This document shows, one piece after another, positions 11,901 through 26,900 of a stretch of DNA of 64,000 nt. This stretch comes from Carposina sasakii (lineage: Eukaryota; Arthropoda; Insecta; Lepidoptera; Carposinidae). The position numbers were made by a program, and so were the translations under genes. The notes under the pieces were generated by a model, which saw only the letters and a list, made by a program, of their open reading frames with translations, was not told the origin of the DNA and searched no databases. The DNA lies in NCBI GenBank assembly GCA_014607495.2, contig CP053154.1, positions 9,796,001-9,860,000 of the forward strand, read 5' to 3'. The stretch's first letter is position 1; each line of letters begins with the position of its first letter.

Positions 11901-14900
11901 TTAGTAATAGTTAGGGTGTAGGACGGACGACCTAGCCAAGGTCGCGGGTATCGGCTAATTGAAGGTCGCTTCCGATCGGTCGGAGTGGAGGTTGTTGGCC
12001 TATGTTTAGCTGTGGACTTCTCTTAGCTGAAAATGATGAATTGAATTAGGGTGCAAAAAATATTAAAATATTTACCGATCTTTCTGCATACGCTTCCAGG
12101 AAAGCTAGGAAGTCTGGCGTAAAAGGCGACGCCCCCACTACAATGGCCAGCCAGTTGCCTCGGCTCGACTGAATCGCTGCGTCCCATGCCGAACGACCTT
12201 CCTCTATACCCACCTGTAATATTTATTTATTATTACACGGACTTGACTTGAATACCAAGGTGCCGTCAACTTTAGGGGAAATATTTTAGAGCCATTAAGT
12301 AGATACCAACACAGATATGATAAAAGCAGAAAAATAGGTAGGTAGATTTAGCAGCTTTTTAGAGGAACTTATTAAACCACATTATTGGGGTTCGATAAAC
12401 AAATATCTTAAGGTAGATAGGAAAACATACAGTCACAATACCAAATAGGAATTTCGGTTCGTGACATTAACTACAATTGATAACAAATTTTCTGCGGAAA
12501 ACTCAAAACGAATATCGAACGCAGTGAGCACATAATGTAGGTAAGTTTTTGTTTAATCTGAAGTATAATAGTAATAAGGTTTCTTCGAAAACGATATCAT
12601 TTCACATTTTCATTGGAATTTTGAAGATTGATGATGTTGGTCAGTAGATCCATTGTATCATGACGGCTGGTACAAGGGAAAGAACTTGAGTTGAAAGTTA
12701 AAAGATATAGTACGGAAGTAAATTGGTCTATTTAACAACGAGTTTAAATAGATTACGTTTGATATACCTGTTTCAATCCGGCAGCTCTGGCCCTCAAGAC
12801 ATCGGCGGCATGAGCGGCCAGCAGCAGTACAGGTCTGGGAGGCCGCGAGTCTCGACCGGCACTCATCTTGTACGCCGACGATATTGCATCTGCCCGGGAC
12901 ATTATACCCGCTCCTATTGGACAAATGTATGATAAGAAATGCCTTAGGACATAAAACAAATCTATGGAGGACTATGACTGCAAATCTTTTTTTTGGTTCC
13001 CTCGGATAAATAGACTTAATCATAACAGTTGCTTTCCGACGTCTGTTTGTCCCTATGTATGCCAAGATCTATTAACTTGTTGTTTTGTAATAGATAGTGA
13101 TTCAAAAATAAAGTGATATGTGTAGTATCAGCTGTGCGAAGCCAGGGCGGGTCGTTAGTGTAATAAATTCAACGAATACAACAGAAACAACTGAAAATTA
13201 AGACAAGGTACCTGTACGGTGCAACAGCGTACATTATCACGCGGTCAGCATTTTTACCCTATTGTGCCTTTTATAACCAGTTCACGTTCGGACACCAATC
13301 AACCCGCGTGTACTCATTATCATACCATTTTAGCCATAGTTTGGAATTTATAAAGTTTCTCCATTTTATATCTTAACTACGGCCTATCATTTCGTATGTA
13401 CGGACCTCACCGTACAGTACCTATCAAAAAGTGTGAGGGACTGCCAAAATGTTTTGAGCAATCGAAATTAATAACTACATTACAGCACAAATAAAAATAC
13501 AAAAGTCGAATTTAAACAAACGTAACCAGCATACCCAATACTTCATCAACGAACACCACAATAGCGCGGTACAGTGAATCCGTCCGGGTGCACGCAGTAG
13601 CGATGGCGGGTTCGAATCCTGCCAGTCTCAGCGGCGACAACTCTTGCAGGTCCCCTGACTGTTGGAATGACCTCCACAGACCCTCATTGTCCAGGTTCAA
13701 TTTGTTGTATAGATCTTCGGCGGTGGTCTGCGGGTGATTTAGGTTATCGACATTTTAAGACTCATTCATATTGCTATTTGATTGGAATAGAATTCATTGT
13801 ACAAAGATAATTTACAATATTTAAAACTATTCAGATGAATATTTGCAGGCATTGCATATGGCGATTTAAAATGAAATTATACAGGATGTAATACGATTTT
13901 GTTAGTCAATAGCCAATGTAGCTAGCTTTGCTACTAGTATCAGACTATACATATACAGGGTGTGTGTGACAGCCAGGCAAATACTGAGATACTAAACAAG
14001 TACCATCGTTATGAGTTATACGACAATGTTATCACTCACAGGAAATTATTTTTTGATTTGATTATACGCAATGTTTGCTTTCCGCGCCAGTTGTATCGGG
14101 CGATCCTGTGACTAATTAAATGGGCTTATTGGTTATTGTGTGATACATTGCTGTTTTTTGGATCACTTGTGACTCTCCTTTGGGGTTGATCAGTTATATT
14201 TAACTTTTTAGAGAGCAATTTTTTTTTAAATCATCCCTAGGTAAACATTTTGTATTAAAGGCTTACTTAAACGAACCACACTATTTTTTCCTAAAAAAAA
14301 AAAAAAAAATCCTGCGAAAATTTTTACTGGTTTTCATCTCAGAATCATGGTCTCAAGTCACCAAATAAATATTTGCCTGGCTGTCACAAACACCCTGTAT
14401 TGTTAAAGATTACCTTTAGTAGTGCTACTTTCTTAGCATATTCCTCTGGTAGCCAAGAGTATTTCTTACTGATGTTGGCTATGAGATTTTCATCTTCATT
14501 TAACAAATCGACGTTATCAATGAAAATGTTCCAAAGCTAAAACAAAATAAGAAAATCTATGTTGAGCATTTTTCAAATAAATCGGATAAGAAGTTTTGTG
14601 AAAAATCCTGAAACAATTACTGGTAAATAAGTTGCTTTTAAAATATAGTATGGAAATTAATACTCACATTGTCTGGTATTAAATCACTGTAGACTTGCTT
14701 AAGTATATGTAGAACAATTATATACTTGTCTTGCTTGTGAAGACTTAGCAACACTCTTTCAATAATCCTTCTTATAACGTACTTCACAACTTCATCGTTA
14801 TTTATGTTATTCGGATCCTGAAACAGTCCAAAAAATTTTAAGTATAGCTCATATGTTATGAGTCTCAATTCGACTCCATCAAACATTTACGATCACATAT

Positions 14901-17900
14901 CGCTTTTGTTTAAAAATAACTTTACTGTAAATACACTGAGACTTTTGCTCTTTGATCGCAGTGCAAACAAAAAGCGACCTTAGGCTACTTTTCCACCAGA
15001 GATATGCTATACTAGACTGCCATGTATGGTTTTGATATACACCAATCAAATTCATTGATATCATTGACCACTGAAAATGATCCGTGGGTATCATATGCAT
15101 CCGTATCAACATAGTAGGTATATACATTCCCAGTGGAAAGGAAGCTTTTAAGGTATGGAACAAAGTGAGCTCTATTTTTAATTGAAGTTACCTCTCGCTT
15201 AGAATTCCTCCTTACAGCGTCAACGTAAACATCCAACACCGCGTCAATAGGCAGCGCTATCAGCGGTTTCTGAGCCTCCAACCCTTTCACTGCAAGCGTA
15301 ACAAGCGCTGCCTTGTTAGCGCTGGATTCGTACGCCTCACACGCTATACGAGTCTGTTCCTCTATAGCCCGCGCCGCTTCAAGCGCTTCATTGATCGTCT
15401 CGCTAGTGGAACGTGTCTTGTTTAAAGATGCTAGGAGATTAGCATCATTCAGTATGTCGCTGTTTGTTGATAAATCTCTGAGTAAATTTTCCTAAAAGGT
15501 GGAAATAAAAGCATGGGTTGGTTAATACATAACAGATATCTAAGGATAAATAGTGCATCAGATAAAATTTAATTGTACACTTTACCTGTAACTCATGCTG
15601 TTGTTTTTGCAATGTGGCTTTTTTCAGCTTAATTTCCTTTGCCTTTTCGTTGACTTCAGGGCTTTGTTGCTGAAGTGCATAGTGCACAAGTTGATCTAAA
15701 ATGCAAATAACGTTTAGAATTTTCATATTAACCAAAATATTATCATATTTATTATATTTATCAAATTACTTAGCAGTTTTTGAAAGAAACCATATTGCGC
15801 CGACCCCATTAATAATGGGATTAGGGCAGGAAGATGATGATGACTTAACAGTTAGCGCTGATTTCTCCAATGGTTAGATTAATCTGAAGGATAAAATTGA
15901 TGCTGTCTTTCTCTAATACTTGATCTATAAAGACATCATCAATTTTACCATTTAGATGCTTAGATGAATTATTACTAGATATAGGGTCAGCTCTCAATAT
16001 ACGGAACGTACGTGATATGCTCAAAACTGTCGAGCGCAGACCACAAGATTTAGTTCATCTATGACAATGGTATAGACAAGATGTGCTAAATTGCAAAAAA
16101 AAGTCCTGTAAAGTGTATGTTTCTGAGGGAATATCATACTTTAAGTGAATAATTTTCAAAAGGATCCATTTCATGTTAATTATTATAGAGTAGGTATTTT
16201 CTTTGCAGCGGATAATATCACATTTTCAATCAAAAATACTTTAAAAAATAATTTATTATGATTTTTTATTACGATGATCGATGTAAACATTGGCCTAAAA
16301 TGATATATTGGCCTAACGTCGATATAAATAATACCTCACGTGTGTTGGTGGTGGGAGACCAACTTAATCCAACTCTGCAAATAGAGGTCACACGTCAACG
16401 GGTTACTATTTTATTATAAAAAACATTTAATGTTAATAAATAAAAACATTTTAAAACTAGCTTATTACACAAACTAAAATAATTATTGTAATAAAATTGA
16501 AGTTTATTTTTCAAATTAAGACCAAACCTTACCATTTTTAGTCATCAGACCTTTTTTACTTCATACATAAAAGATATCTCTGGTCAAAATTCAAAAATCA
16601 TAGCATCATATCATAAAAATAACATGAGAATAAGGTAAAATTTAAGCTAAATTGATCACCGGGATATGGTCCAGGATTCCAAAATTTGCATTAATGGGAA
16701 GTTAAATAAAAGCTTGTATGAAATTTTACAACTGAAAGTCTTCCTATGTTAATTTTTATCAAATAACCAATTGTTGAACACACCAATGGTGATTTGTTTG
16801 ACCAAATGTACGACAAACATGTGTCTGGCTAAAACATCAAATTAGTGTAAGCTGAATAAGTGACAGGACACTGCTGTAAGCTGCATAGGGTGAAATGTAC
16901 TTATGGTAATTGAATAAGGTTTAATTAAAAAATGTTGGTTATAACAGTTATTACTTTTTATGTATAGATTCCTTGGTGCCAATTTTGACGTGAAACGTCT
17001 TTAAAATCGCGCCGACACATACGGGTACCAGGTTTAAAAACTGGACCGTAACGAAAAGGTCTATATCTCGTACCTTAATAATTAAAAAACTAAGTCTTAG
17101 AAACAAAAATGTGGTGTAAATATTTCACTTATATAGTCAGCTCGCTGTTATGACATTGAGTTCGTGTCGGGGTCAAGCGGGGCGGCGGGGAGGGATACTG
17201 CGATAACTGTGCGAAATCACGCTTGTTTCTATTCAGTGTAACTCGTGACTCCGACTTTATAGCGTGGTGATTCTTTCGTGTGTTTGTCAAATTCATGTCT
17301 TACAAAAATGGTAATTTGGACAGTATTTATATCTATACTTAATATTATAAAGCTGAAGAGTTTGTTTGTTTGTTTGTTTGAACGCGCTATCTCAGGAACT
17401 ACTGGTCTAATTAAATTCTTTCAAATGCCCATTTTGTCTATACAACAACCTGCCCGGTTACGGGTACAACGCCCCCTAACTATTTAAAATAACCAGAAAG
17501 TGTTATTACTTATTACGTACCTGTTCTTTTTTTATTAAAATACTTAAAACAGCGTCCATCTTGTTTTCATTTCAATATTTTACTTTAAAAGCGATTCGCT
17601 AACATAGACGTTTCACGTTAAAACCAACGGCCGTGTGCCCCGACACAGCCCCACCCGCATTTTTTTTTAAAATTTTGTATGTGACCCCGCGTCTATCTAT
17701 AATCACGTCACTGTTTAGATAGACCCTTTCTGACCATTGGTAAAAATCGACCCTTACTTTAAACCTTCCTGAAATTAAGGTGAAATGTGGTCACCCTATC
17801 GGCCACAATATATTTCTTCAATCATATACCAACCAGTAAGTCCATGTAATGTAGCGGTAAAGTTGATGACCGACAGCCTTGCCGCGTAGTAGGGCGGCAG

Positions 17901-20900
17901 TTTGCCCGGCAGCGTTACATCGCGACACTGAAGCAACAGCCGGGCGCCGGATACGTTTCCGGTCGTCGTTACCGGAAGGCCGGACAAAATGGCCGCGTAC
18001 GAGTCGTGAATACTATCCACATCGGTTATTACGAGGATGCGGCTTAATCTGCAAGTTTTTGGGAAAATGGTTTTTTTTACACAACGCCATTATAATAGTA
18101 TATGTAATAATAGTACATAGTCCTAAATTAGTAGACATTTACTATAATGACTTCGTCCGACTTGAATGTTGGACGAAGTCGGAGTCGGACGTTGAATGTG
18201 TTATACAGAAGTGGCGTTGGTTCTTGTACTTATATCTTGGTGCACGTAGGGTTATGTATGCCCCCCTGCTCCCATGTTGGCTCGAAATGGGGACTACATT
18301 ACATATGACACGGGTAATTTTTGAAAGCTTTGGTTTCTTACGATAGCGGCGTTGTCATATAGCGGCATTGAAGGAACTGGATGATGGCGCTAGTTACTAG
18401 TGACTACATTTTCTGTGTCAGTGTATACAAAATACAAAATGTGAGTGCGCCCACCACCGGGTCCACTCCGAAATTGCGACAACAGGCAGCACTAACTACA
18501 ATCGCATAGGAATTATTTTATGAAACAAACATCGACATTCATCGTCTTATAACTTTTCGCATGTCATAGTAAATAATGTCCACGCTGCTTATATTATGTC
18601 GGCACCGCTATCCATCCTAGAAAACCGTAGCGTAACGTCAAAGTACGATTGCAACAGTACCTAACAGCATACTGCACAGCGGTGTGTAGGTTCCCGGCGT
18701 GTTGCGACACGAAGTCCGCGGCGCGGTCCGCCAGGTGTCGCCGCAGCCACGCCGCCGCCTCGCCCTCCGGATCCACCAGGAGCGGCGTCAGCCCGACCTT
18801 GTGGCTCTCTAGTACCTTCGAGTGCAGACTTTGTTAGCTCATCAAGCTAGGCATAAAGAGTCTAAAAGTATCCTTTTATACTCTGATTTTTAATCCCGTA
18901 GAATTCTGAAAGCTGTCATTTTTGACATATCAGAAATTACAAACCTTTTTGGCCGGGTGCATTACTTAGGTCAAGAATGTGTTTACAAAAATTATCTTAT
19001 TTCGTTGGCCATGCTTTAAACATCTCAGTCTGTATATTTTAAAATGTACAGATTCGCTTTTGTATATATTTTGATAGTGAATGTAATAATGTGATATAAA
19101 ATATTTGTGTTTCATGTGATTCGCTGCAGTGATCTCCACTCAATTTTTTTTACCCCAAAAATTTCTTTAAGAATTATATTTTAATAATGAAACACATTTG
19201 AAAGCTACAATATCTGCATATTTATTTAACAATAAGGGTGCCTTTCCACCAGAGATGTGCTATGGAGCTATGCTGCGTAGATGTGAAATCTACACTACGA
19301 AAATATGTCATCGTTTACTAAGCTATGTAGCTGTGCGAGGAAGATGCGCTATGTAATGCGCCGCCGCAAAGTAGGTACTCTGCTATGCACATAGCTACAT
19401 CACTCGCGACGGCCCATAGCACGCATCCTTCCATATAAAAAACATATCTTAGTTGAATCCGTTTCCACCAGTGCGTGTGTGTGCCAATGAATATGAATGG
19501 TGGAGATCAAACGGATCCATAGCAACGTAACATAGTACATCTCTGGTGGAAAAGCTGCCATAATGTAGTGTAACCTTTTTTGTATTTATGGGCAATAAAT
19601 AACATCGTCGTAATTTTGTCTAATTTGTAATTTATTACCACACATTAAAGGAACATTGTTTTTACTAGTAACATCTAGAATTAAAATCAGAGTTAGAGTC
19701 GAAAATGGCACTACTTGAAGGAACAATGATCGATGTATAAAAAATTTTAAGATACATATTTCGATTCCGGCAGTCACACTTAAGTCCAAACGTAAAATTA
19801 GTCCTACCTGTCCTGTTCTTCAGCCAACTTATGAGTTAAGATCCGAGAAGTCAGTGGACCGGTGGAGACTAAAAATAGGTTTGGGTTTATGTGTGACTAC
19901 CGGAATCGACCCACCCTAGTGACATCTTATAGAATAAAACGAAGTCTACGGATTATGTCAAAAACTACAGAGTTAGATTCGAAGGGAATGGCACAGAATA
20001 GCCATTTTGGTGTTTAAAAGTAAAATATCAAAATCTATAAAAATTTTACTTCGTAAGATACTTCTAAAACTATTCACGGTTATGATTATACGTCATAGTT
20101 CATCTCCTTTACAAAAATATATCGTCTCTCACTTAGTCAACAAACACCAACCTGATCAATAAGCACAGCGTTTTTGACCGCAGACATGTCTGACGGCAAT
20201 CCCTCCGCATCCCACTTGAGTTGTTTCTCCGTAGTCGACAGGAAACTTATCACCGAAAACGATGGCTCGTCAAATCCGAGAAGTTCACTCCATTTGTTTA
20301 TACTTTCCCTGCAAATGTTATGTTTAATGTTATTCAAAGTTAAAGCGCAATAATTAACTATTCATCAATTAATTTAATCACGTTGATTGGTAGATAGGTA
20401 CCATAGCCTAGCACGATCGTCACAAATTTTATTTTCTCATAGATTCACTTTCAAAAGTTCAAAGGCTCTGGTGGACCCCCTACAGGCCTACACCACATAC
20501 GAATTAATTGTGAACCCTCATTTTTTCACGCCATCGTAGAGTCTCCTGTGGACACCTGAGGGTCCACCTGGACCACTTTGGTAACCACTGGCCTAGAGGA
20601 TTCTGCCCTATCCTTAAAAAATGGAAGCGGGCTGACAGGACAAATAGGAATACATACTTCGCTTGTGGTTCTGTCAATTCGGGTAGGTAGACGATGTAGC
20701 CGGCTGCGAGCAACGAACGAGTTGTCACCTCGGTTATTTCTTTGGATATGTGCTCCAACTGCAATCATTAATAAATTTTAACCTAAGTTTTGGATAACCA
20801 CTTTTTTACCCGACTACGCCAAAAGGAGTGTTAGGTTTTTCGAGTGTATCTATACTAATATTATAAAGAGGTAAACTTTGATTGTTTGTTTGTTTGTTTT

Positions 20901-23900
20901 TTTTTGCAGCGAATAGGCTCCGAAACTACTGGACCGATTTCAAAAATTCTTTCACCGTTAGAATCCTTATTGGACCCGGATGAACATAGGCTATAGGGTT
21001 TCGCATAATTTCCACTGGGCTGGAATAAATATGAATTAAATACAAAAAAAAAACCATTTGACGTATAAGTTTGACATACACAATAACAAGTCCCCAGAAG
21101 GAGTCATCAATGACAGATGTATTCCGGGTAGTAAAGCAAAAACGAGTCAAAAATCCCGCATCTTCCGCTCTTCTTACCCGCCGATTGTTGCCAAATCGAT
21201 AAATATGGTATCAGTTTTTTAGACATAGTAAATAGGTTGTAAAAATTTTACATACTAAAAAGTTGCTTCAAAAGTGTGCGTGATCACGAGTTCTGGGAAT
21301 TTATTATTCTGTGACGTACAGATGACATGACACAACATGACAGATAATTTTTTTTTTTTGTTTGGTTTATCCCGAAGAAAGAGCATGAGGAATACAGCAT
21401 CCATTATTTTTAAGTGTTAGAGAGAACTGAGAACATATTTCCTGAAATTCCGACCGGAACGGAACAAACTGGAATACAATTTTTTTAAGAAAACCGTTAA
21501 AACTTAACGTAAAAATCTTATGATGATAAGTTTAAATCGATGATGTATGTTCATTAGGGACTGCTAGGGAGTACAAAGAACGGATGTCCCGTAATTCCCA
21601 CGGGAACTGGACAAATGGGAATTCCCAATTTTAACGAAAATCACTTGACACATAATGATGAAATATGACAAGTATTCGGTAGGGAGAGTAAGGAAGCACT
21701 GAGAACATATTTTTCGCAATTCTCACGGGAACGGGACAAACGGAATTCCGAATTTTAGAGGATATGTACCGAAGCGAAGCGAGAGCGGGTCACTAGTGTT
21801 TAAATAAATTTCTTTGGCACGCTCTAGGGGGTAAACGGCTTGTCACATTTGAGATTGACGAGTAATTAGATTCGTCAGTCATGAGAGGGACACTTTTTAG
21901 GGTTCCGTACGTCTGAAGCGATCACTCGTGTGTCTGTCCGTCCGTCGCTTACAGTCAATTATCTCCGAATCTATTAGACCGGGTACACATATCAATTCCT
22001 GTGTTTGAAATATCTGTATATGGAGGGTCTTTGAAAACTGCACGCATATCTGAGAAGGTATTTTTTGGTCAAGAAAATAGACGAAAATTGCTTATTGAAA
22101 CTACTGAACCTAAAATTTTGAAAAAAATACAGTTTTCTCCTTATAGATTATAGGAAAATATGAACATGATGGTAAATCACTCAATAGTACCAATTCAGAT
22201 TTCATGATAGGTAACATCGTACGGAACCCTCTTCACGCGAGTTCAACTCGCACTTGTCGGCTTTTTTTTTTTTATACACAACTCATTAATCTAGTCCCCA
22301 TCCACACTGGATGAGGATCGTTACGAAGTCGGGTTCTTTTTTTAATAAATTAGGTTATTAACTTGAAATATCCCATCTACATTGGTTAAGTCGAATAATA
22401 CTCGTAGTGCGTAGTGCTCTGCTCTCGCTGCAGTATACTCACCGCCTGCTGCCACGCGGCCGTCTCCCCCCGCAGCCGGCGCACGAGGCCGGCGGCCGCG
22501 CCGAGCGTGTCGGTCACGTGACGCAGGCGCAGCTCCAGCGCCGCCGCGTCGCGCGTGTGCTGCCCGAGCTGTTGCTGCAGCGCCGACACGCGCGAGTCCA
22601 CCGTGCCCAGGCCGGTCGATAGAGCCGCTAGCTGGTTCTCTGCTTCTTTGAGATTGCTGTGGAGAGGATTTGTAATTGAGAAAAAAGTAGGCAATTCGCC
22701 GATTCAAACCAAAAAGAGTATTTGCCACTACATCACAAAAATAGTAGTTTTACCTATACTATATTACCTACATATAGATATAGCCCGTTCCTTGGCGGTG
22801 GGCACATCATGCGGGCTGGAAGGGAGAGGTACTCACGCCCGCAGCGCCCTCTGTTGCGCCTGCAGCGGCTGCACCCTCGCCAGCGCGGCCGCGTGCGCCA
22901 GGTTGGCGGTGACCCAGGCCGCTAGCGGAGCGCACGCCGCACTAGCTCGCTTGGCCGTTGCCTGATCGAACGAGGCGCCTCGCTTCGCCAGCAAACGTTG
23001 GACGGATTCTATCGCTTCGGGGCTTATTTGGCTGGCGTCCATGCATCTAAAATTACATTTAATTATTGTGTATAAACATTTCCTATTGGATGCGTTACCG
23101 AGCTATAGACTGTTGTATATTTGTGCCCGAAAAGTGGACTCGTTACCCATCTCTACAATATTGAATGTGTGTGCGGCGGTAGTTTTACACCTTTTTACGT
23201 GGGACATAAAATGAGCTAGATCCTTTCCTTTTTCGGGATAATACATATATGTGACAATATGTATAACTCAGATTTCAAAAGGCAAGTGGAATTTTGTTAT
23301 CTCCCTCATCCTCTAACCATAACGTTGTCGTTCCTCACCGGATGTCCTCCTTGACGCCGCGCTTGGCCAGGAAGTTCTTCATGGAGTGCCACGAGGTGTC
23401 AGCCACGCCCATCAGCCGCAGCACACCCTCCAGTACGTCGCGGACCACGTCCGGCGGCGCGCGCAGCGAACGCATCTGATACGTTAACACATTATAGGTA
23501 ATAAGCGGTGATAGCCCAGTGGTTAAGACGTGCACCTTCCAAGCGAGAGGCGTAAGTTCGATCCCAGTCACGGGCCTGTACCAATGAATTTATTTAATGT
23601 AAGAAACAATTTTAATGTTGTAATATTGTCATTTAGCTTGTGCCTCGGAAAGCACGTAAAACCGTTGGTCCTGCGCCTGATCTCTCTCCGGTCGTGTCGG
23701 TTTTCCGTCCCATCGGACTATGATAGTGAGGGAATAGAGAGTGCATCTGTGTTTGCGCACACACTTGTGCACTATAATATCTCCTGCGTACCTGGCCAAT
23801 CTCTGTACAGATTGGTCGCCTTGACCGAAATACGGTCGAAGATCATCATAGGTAAGAAGCGGCATAAGAACAAATTATAACCAATAGAACTATACGAGTA

Positions 23901-26900
23901 TAAAATATCGGCTCAATTCCAGTCCTGCAATCCTATTGGTTAAGGTAAATAACATAAGCTTGTTATATTCAGGTTGCTTAAGCAGCAATACGCCCGCACT
24001 ACGTAACCATTCCGTCACGTCCGGCGGTGCGCATAGGGGACGTATCTAATACGGTGAATCCATGTTATGAAAAGGGGCATAAGGGGGAGACAAAGAATAG
24101 CAGTAAGCTCATTGATATATTCAGGTTAACTAAGCAGCAATACGCCCGCACGACGTAGCCATTCATAGAGGTAAACGAACCAACTCGTACTAGAGTGCAT
24201 TTCACCAAATAGTTCCTATCAATGACAGCGCTAGTTACTACGTGTAACATACGAAAAATGTTGCAAAATCAGGCATAGGAGTTATATGATGTCTCTATGT
24301 TGTATATCGCAAAACGACAAAACTTAGGTCGATTTGGCATACCTCGCTAAGGGACTCCGGCTTTATGAATCCGACGGCCGCTCTCGCCTCCGCAATCAAT
24401 GGCTCCACGGTGGCTAACTCAGCCTCTATTTCTTTTTTGCTGGAAATAAGAATGAAAGTAAAATTAAGCAACAGAAATACGGATCATGGCTCTTTGACTA
24501 GCATTACCGATGCGACGTAGGTGTGCAGAGGGCCAAGTTTAAATCGAAGTTATCCTGTCGATGGCCGAACGAGGCTTAAGATAGAGTTAAGGTTGCAACA
24601 TGAGGAGGCATTTACGTACTAGTGAGTGCGACGCTAACGAAAAAAGAGCTATAAATGATTAATAAACTACCGTATCTGCAGTTTCGTATTCTCCTCTTCA
24701 ATATTCTGTTTGAGTGCATGCATCTCTTCTTTCTTGTCTGTAGTGGCCCTGACCGTGGCGCCTATCTGTTCTAGCGCCTCATTCGCTTTGGTTTGCTTCT
24801 CGGATAGCAATACTTCTTGCTCGGCAGCCTCCTTTTGTAGTTTTGCTACTTCAGTCTCCGCTCGTTCTAGGGCTTCCACACCAGCCTATGAGAATAATTT
24901 TGATTTCAATACAAAATAGTATTTATGCAGGTAATAAATCGAATCAAACTTCAGTCATACTCAACCATTAACTACTTAGAGAGAAATGTAGCCTACATAA
25001 TAAGGGTTAAAAAGATATTTGTTTTAAATACGTATTAAGAGTTGATACCGACAACTTAAGCCCCTTTTCACAAGCTCCAGTTTCCGGGTAGCCGGCTTAA
25101 TTTACCGCAGAACCACATACCTTTCGCCATCCGGTACCCGGCAACCGGGCCGCGTGAAAACGCACTAATGCTAGACTTTAGTTTACAATAAGGGCAAGAG
25201 AATGCAGAAAGGCATAATCTAGACACACGATAGAAAGAACTGGCGTGCCGCACCTCGTGTAATATTATGATACTCACAGTAAGCGTCTGTTGTCGCTGCA
25301 TCAATGCAGTGGTCTTCTTGCAGACGAGGTGATAATAACTCTTGATGAAGGCCACGTACCGGCAGGGCGCGCGCATGGCCGCCTCCAAACTTGAGTATAT
25401 ACTCACGAACCCTTGAGTGGGAATCTCGAGTTCCTCTTTGGATATATCGCTTGCATCTTCCTTCATTAGCCTGAAAGGTTTCGGTTATTATTTGTATCCA
25501 TGTGAATGCGACATTGTCGTCGTCGTCAGCCTATTGCAGTCCACTGCTGGACGTAGCCTCCCCCAGAGTACGCCACATGGCTCGATCTCCCGTTTTTGCC
25601 ATCCAGTTACTACTAGCCGTCCTCTTTAAGTCATCGATCCATCTGGCCGGAGGGCGCCCAACGCTACGCTTGCCGAGGCGCGGTCTCCATTCGAGAACCC
25701 GTTTACTCCACCGTCCATCGGTTCTACGATAGATGTGGACGGCCCACTGCCGCTTCAGTCTGCTACATTTCGAGACTATCTATTCTGTCACTTTGGTGTT
25801 CTGCCGGATAATCTCATTTCGGACTTTGTCCATTAGCGAGATTCCGAGAATTGACCTTGTAAACTGCGTGATACTTTTCTATGAACTTTTGAACAAATCA
25901 GTATCTTATACTCGTATCACTCTGTGAACTAAGTTTTTTTTACACACTACAGAACACATTAACCTAGTTCCACACTAAGATCCCTAAGGTCTTGTGTCGT
26001 GGGTACTAAGCAACGGTTTATAAATAGATAGATAAGTATAGAAACATCCATGACTCGGAAACAAACATCAATATTAATCATATCAATGTTTGCACCTACC
26101 GGGAACCCAGGACCTATGGCGTCGTAGGCAGGGTCACTACCTACTAGACCAATCGGCCGTCTCCGGAAGTTATCATCTTCCTGGCCTTATACCATTATTT
26201 ATGGGTCCGGCTCGGTAGAACATGGTTTATATGAAACTCACACATAATACATAATACAATAGATTTGACATTTGTTTTTCGGTAAACAACTTCACTTACA
26301 ATGCCTTACCTTACCACAGAACCAACACTGCTTACCAATCACATAAACGTAAGTTTTCTAATTAACTTTATATCTACATTACTTTCATACCTATAATTAC
26401 TCGTAATACAAATACTTTTAATCTATACTATATAATATATATAATATTATAAAGCTGAAGAGTTTGTTTGTTTGTTTGTTTGAACGCGCTAATCTCAGGA
26501 ACTACTGGTCTGATTTGAAAAATTCTTTCAGTGTTAGATAGCCCATTTACCAAGGAAGGCTACAGTCTATACAACAACCTGCCCGGCTTCGCACGGGTAC
26601 AACGCCCCCTCACGCGGACGAAGTCGTGGGCGGCTGCTAGTAATTAATATAGGTATAAATATAATTTAGAACTATGTATAATAATATTATAATAGGTACA
26701 TATAACAGAAACAAGTGCTAAATATTATTCAAACGTCAGTGCTAGTGCGACAGTGCGTAACAAATCCACAGTGCTTAACTCGTGGCAATAAGGTTGTAAA
26801 TGTCACCTCTGTATAATAAGCCGAGGTAATTCTCGGAGCGTTTCTTCAAACCAGTGGTCAAGCCACACTAAGTGACTGTCGTTGTATAGAAGAGGGTACT

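Noticed and set aside
14818..14886. Upstream extension of exon 42 (open frame back to an ATG)
   Set aside because: The residues beyond 14817 would duplicate family positions already supplied by exon 41, and a clean tttcag acceptor lies at 14818.
22342..22728. Alternative frame across dynein exon 35 with many Arg/Ala
   Set aside because: The coiled-coil frame of exon 35 is in phase with its neighbours and resembles the dynein stalk; the other frame is a G+C-driven shadow.
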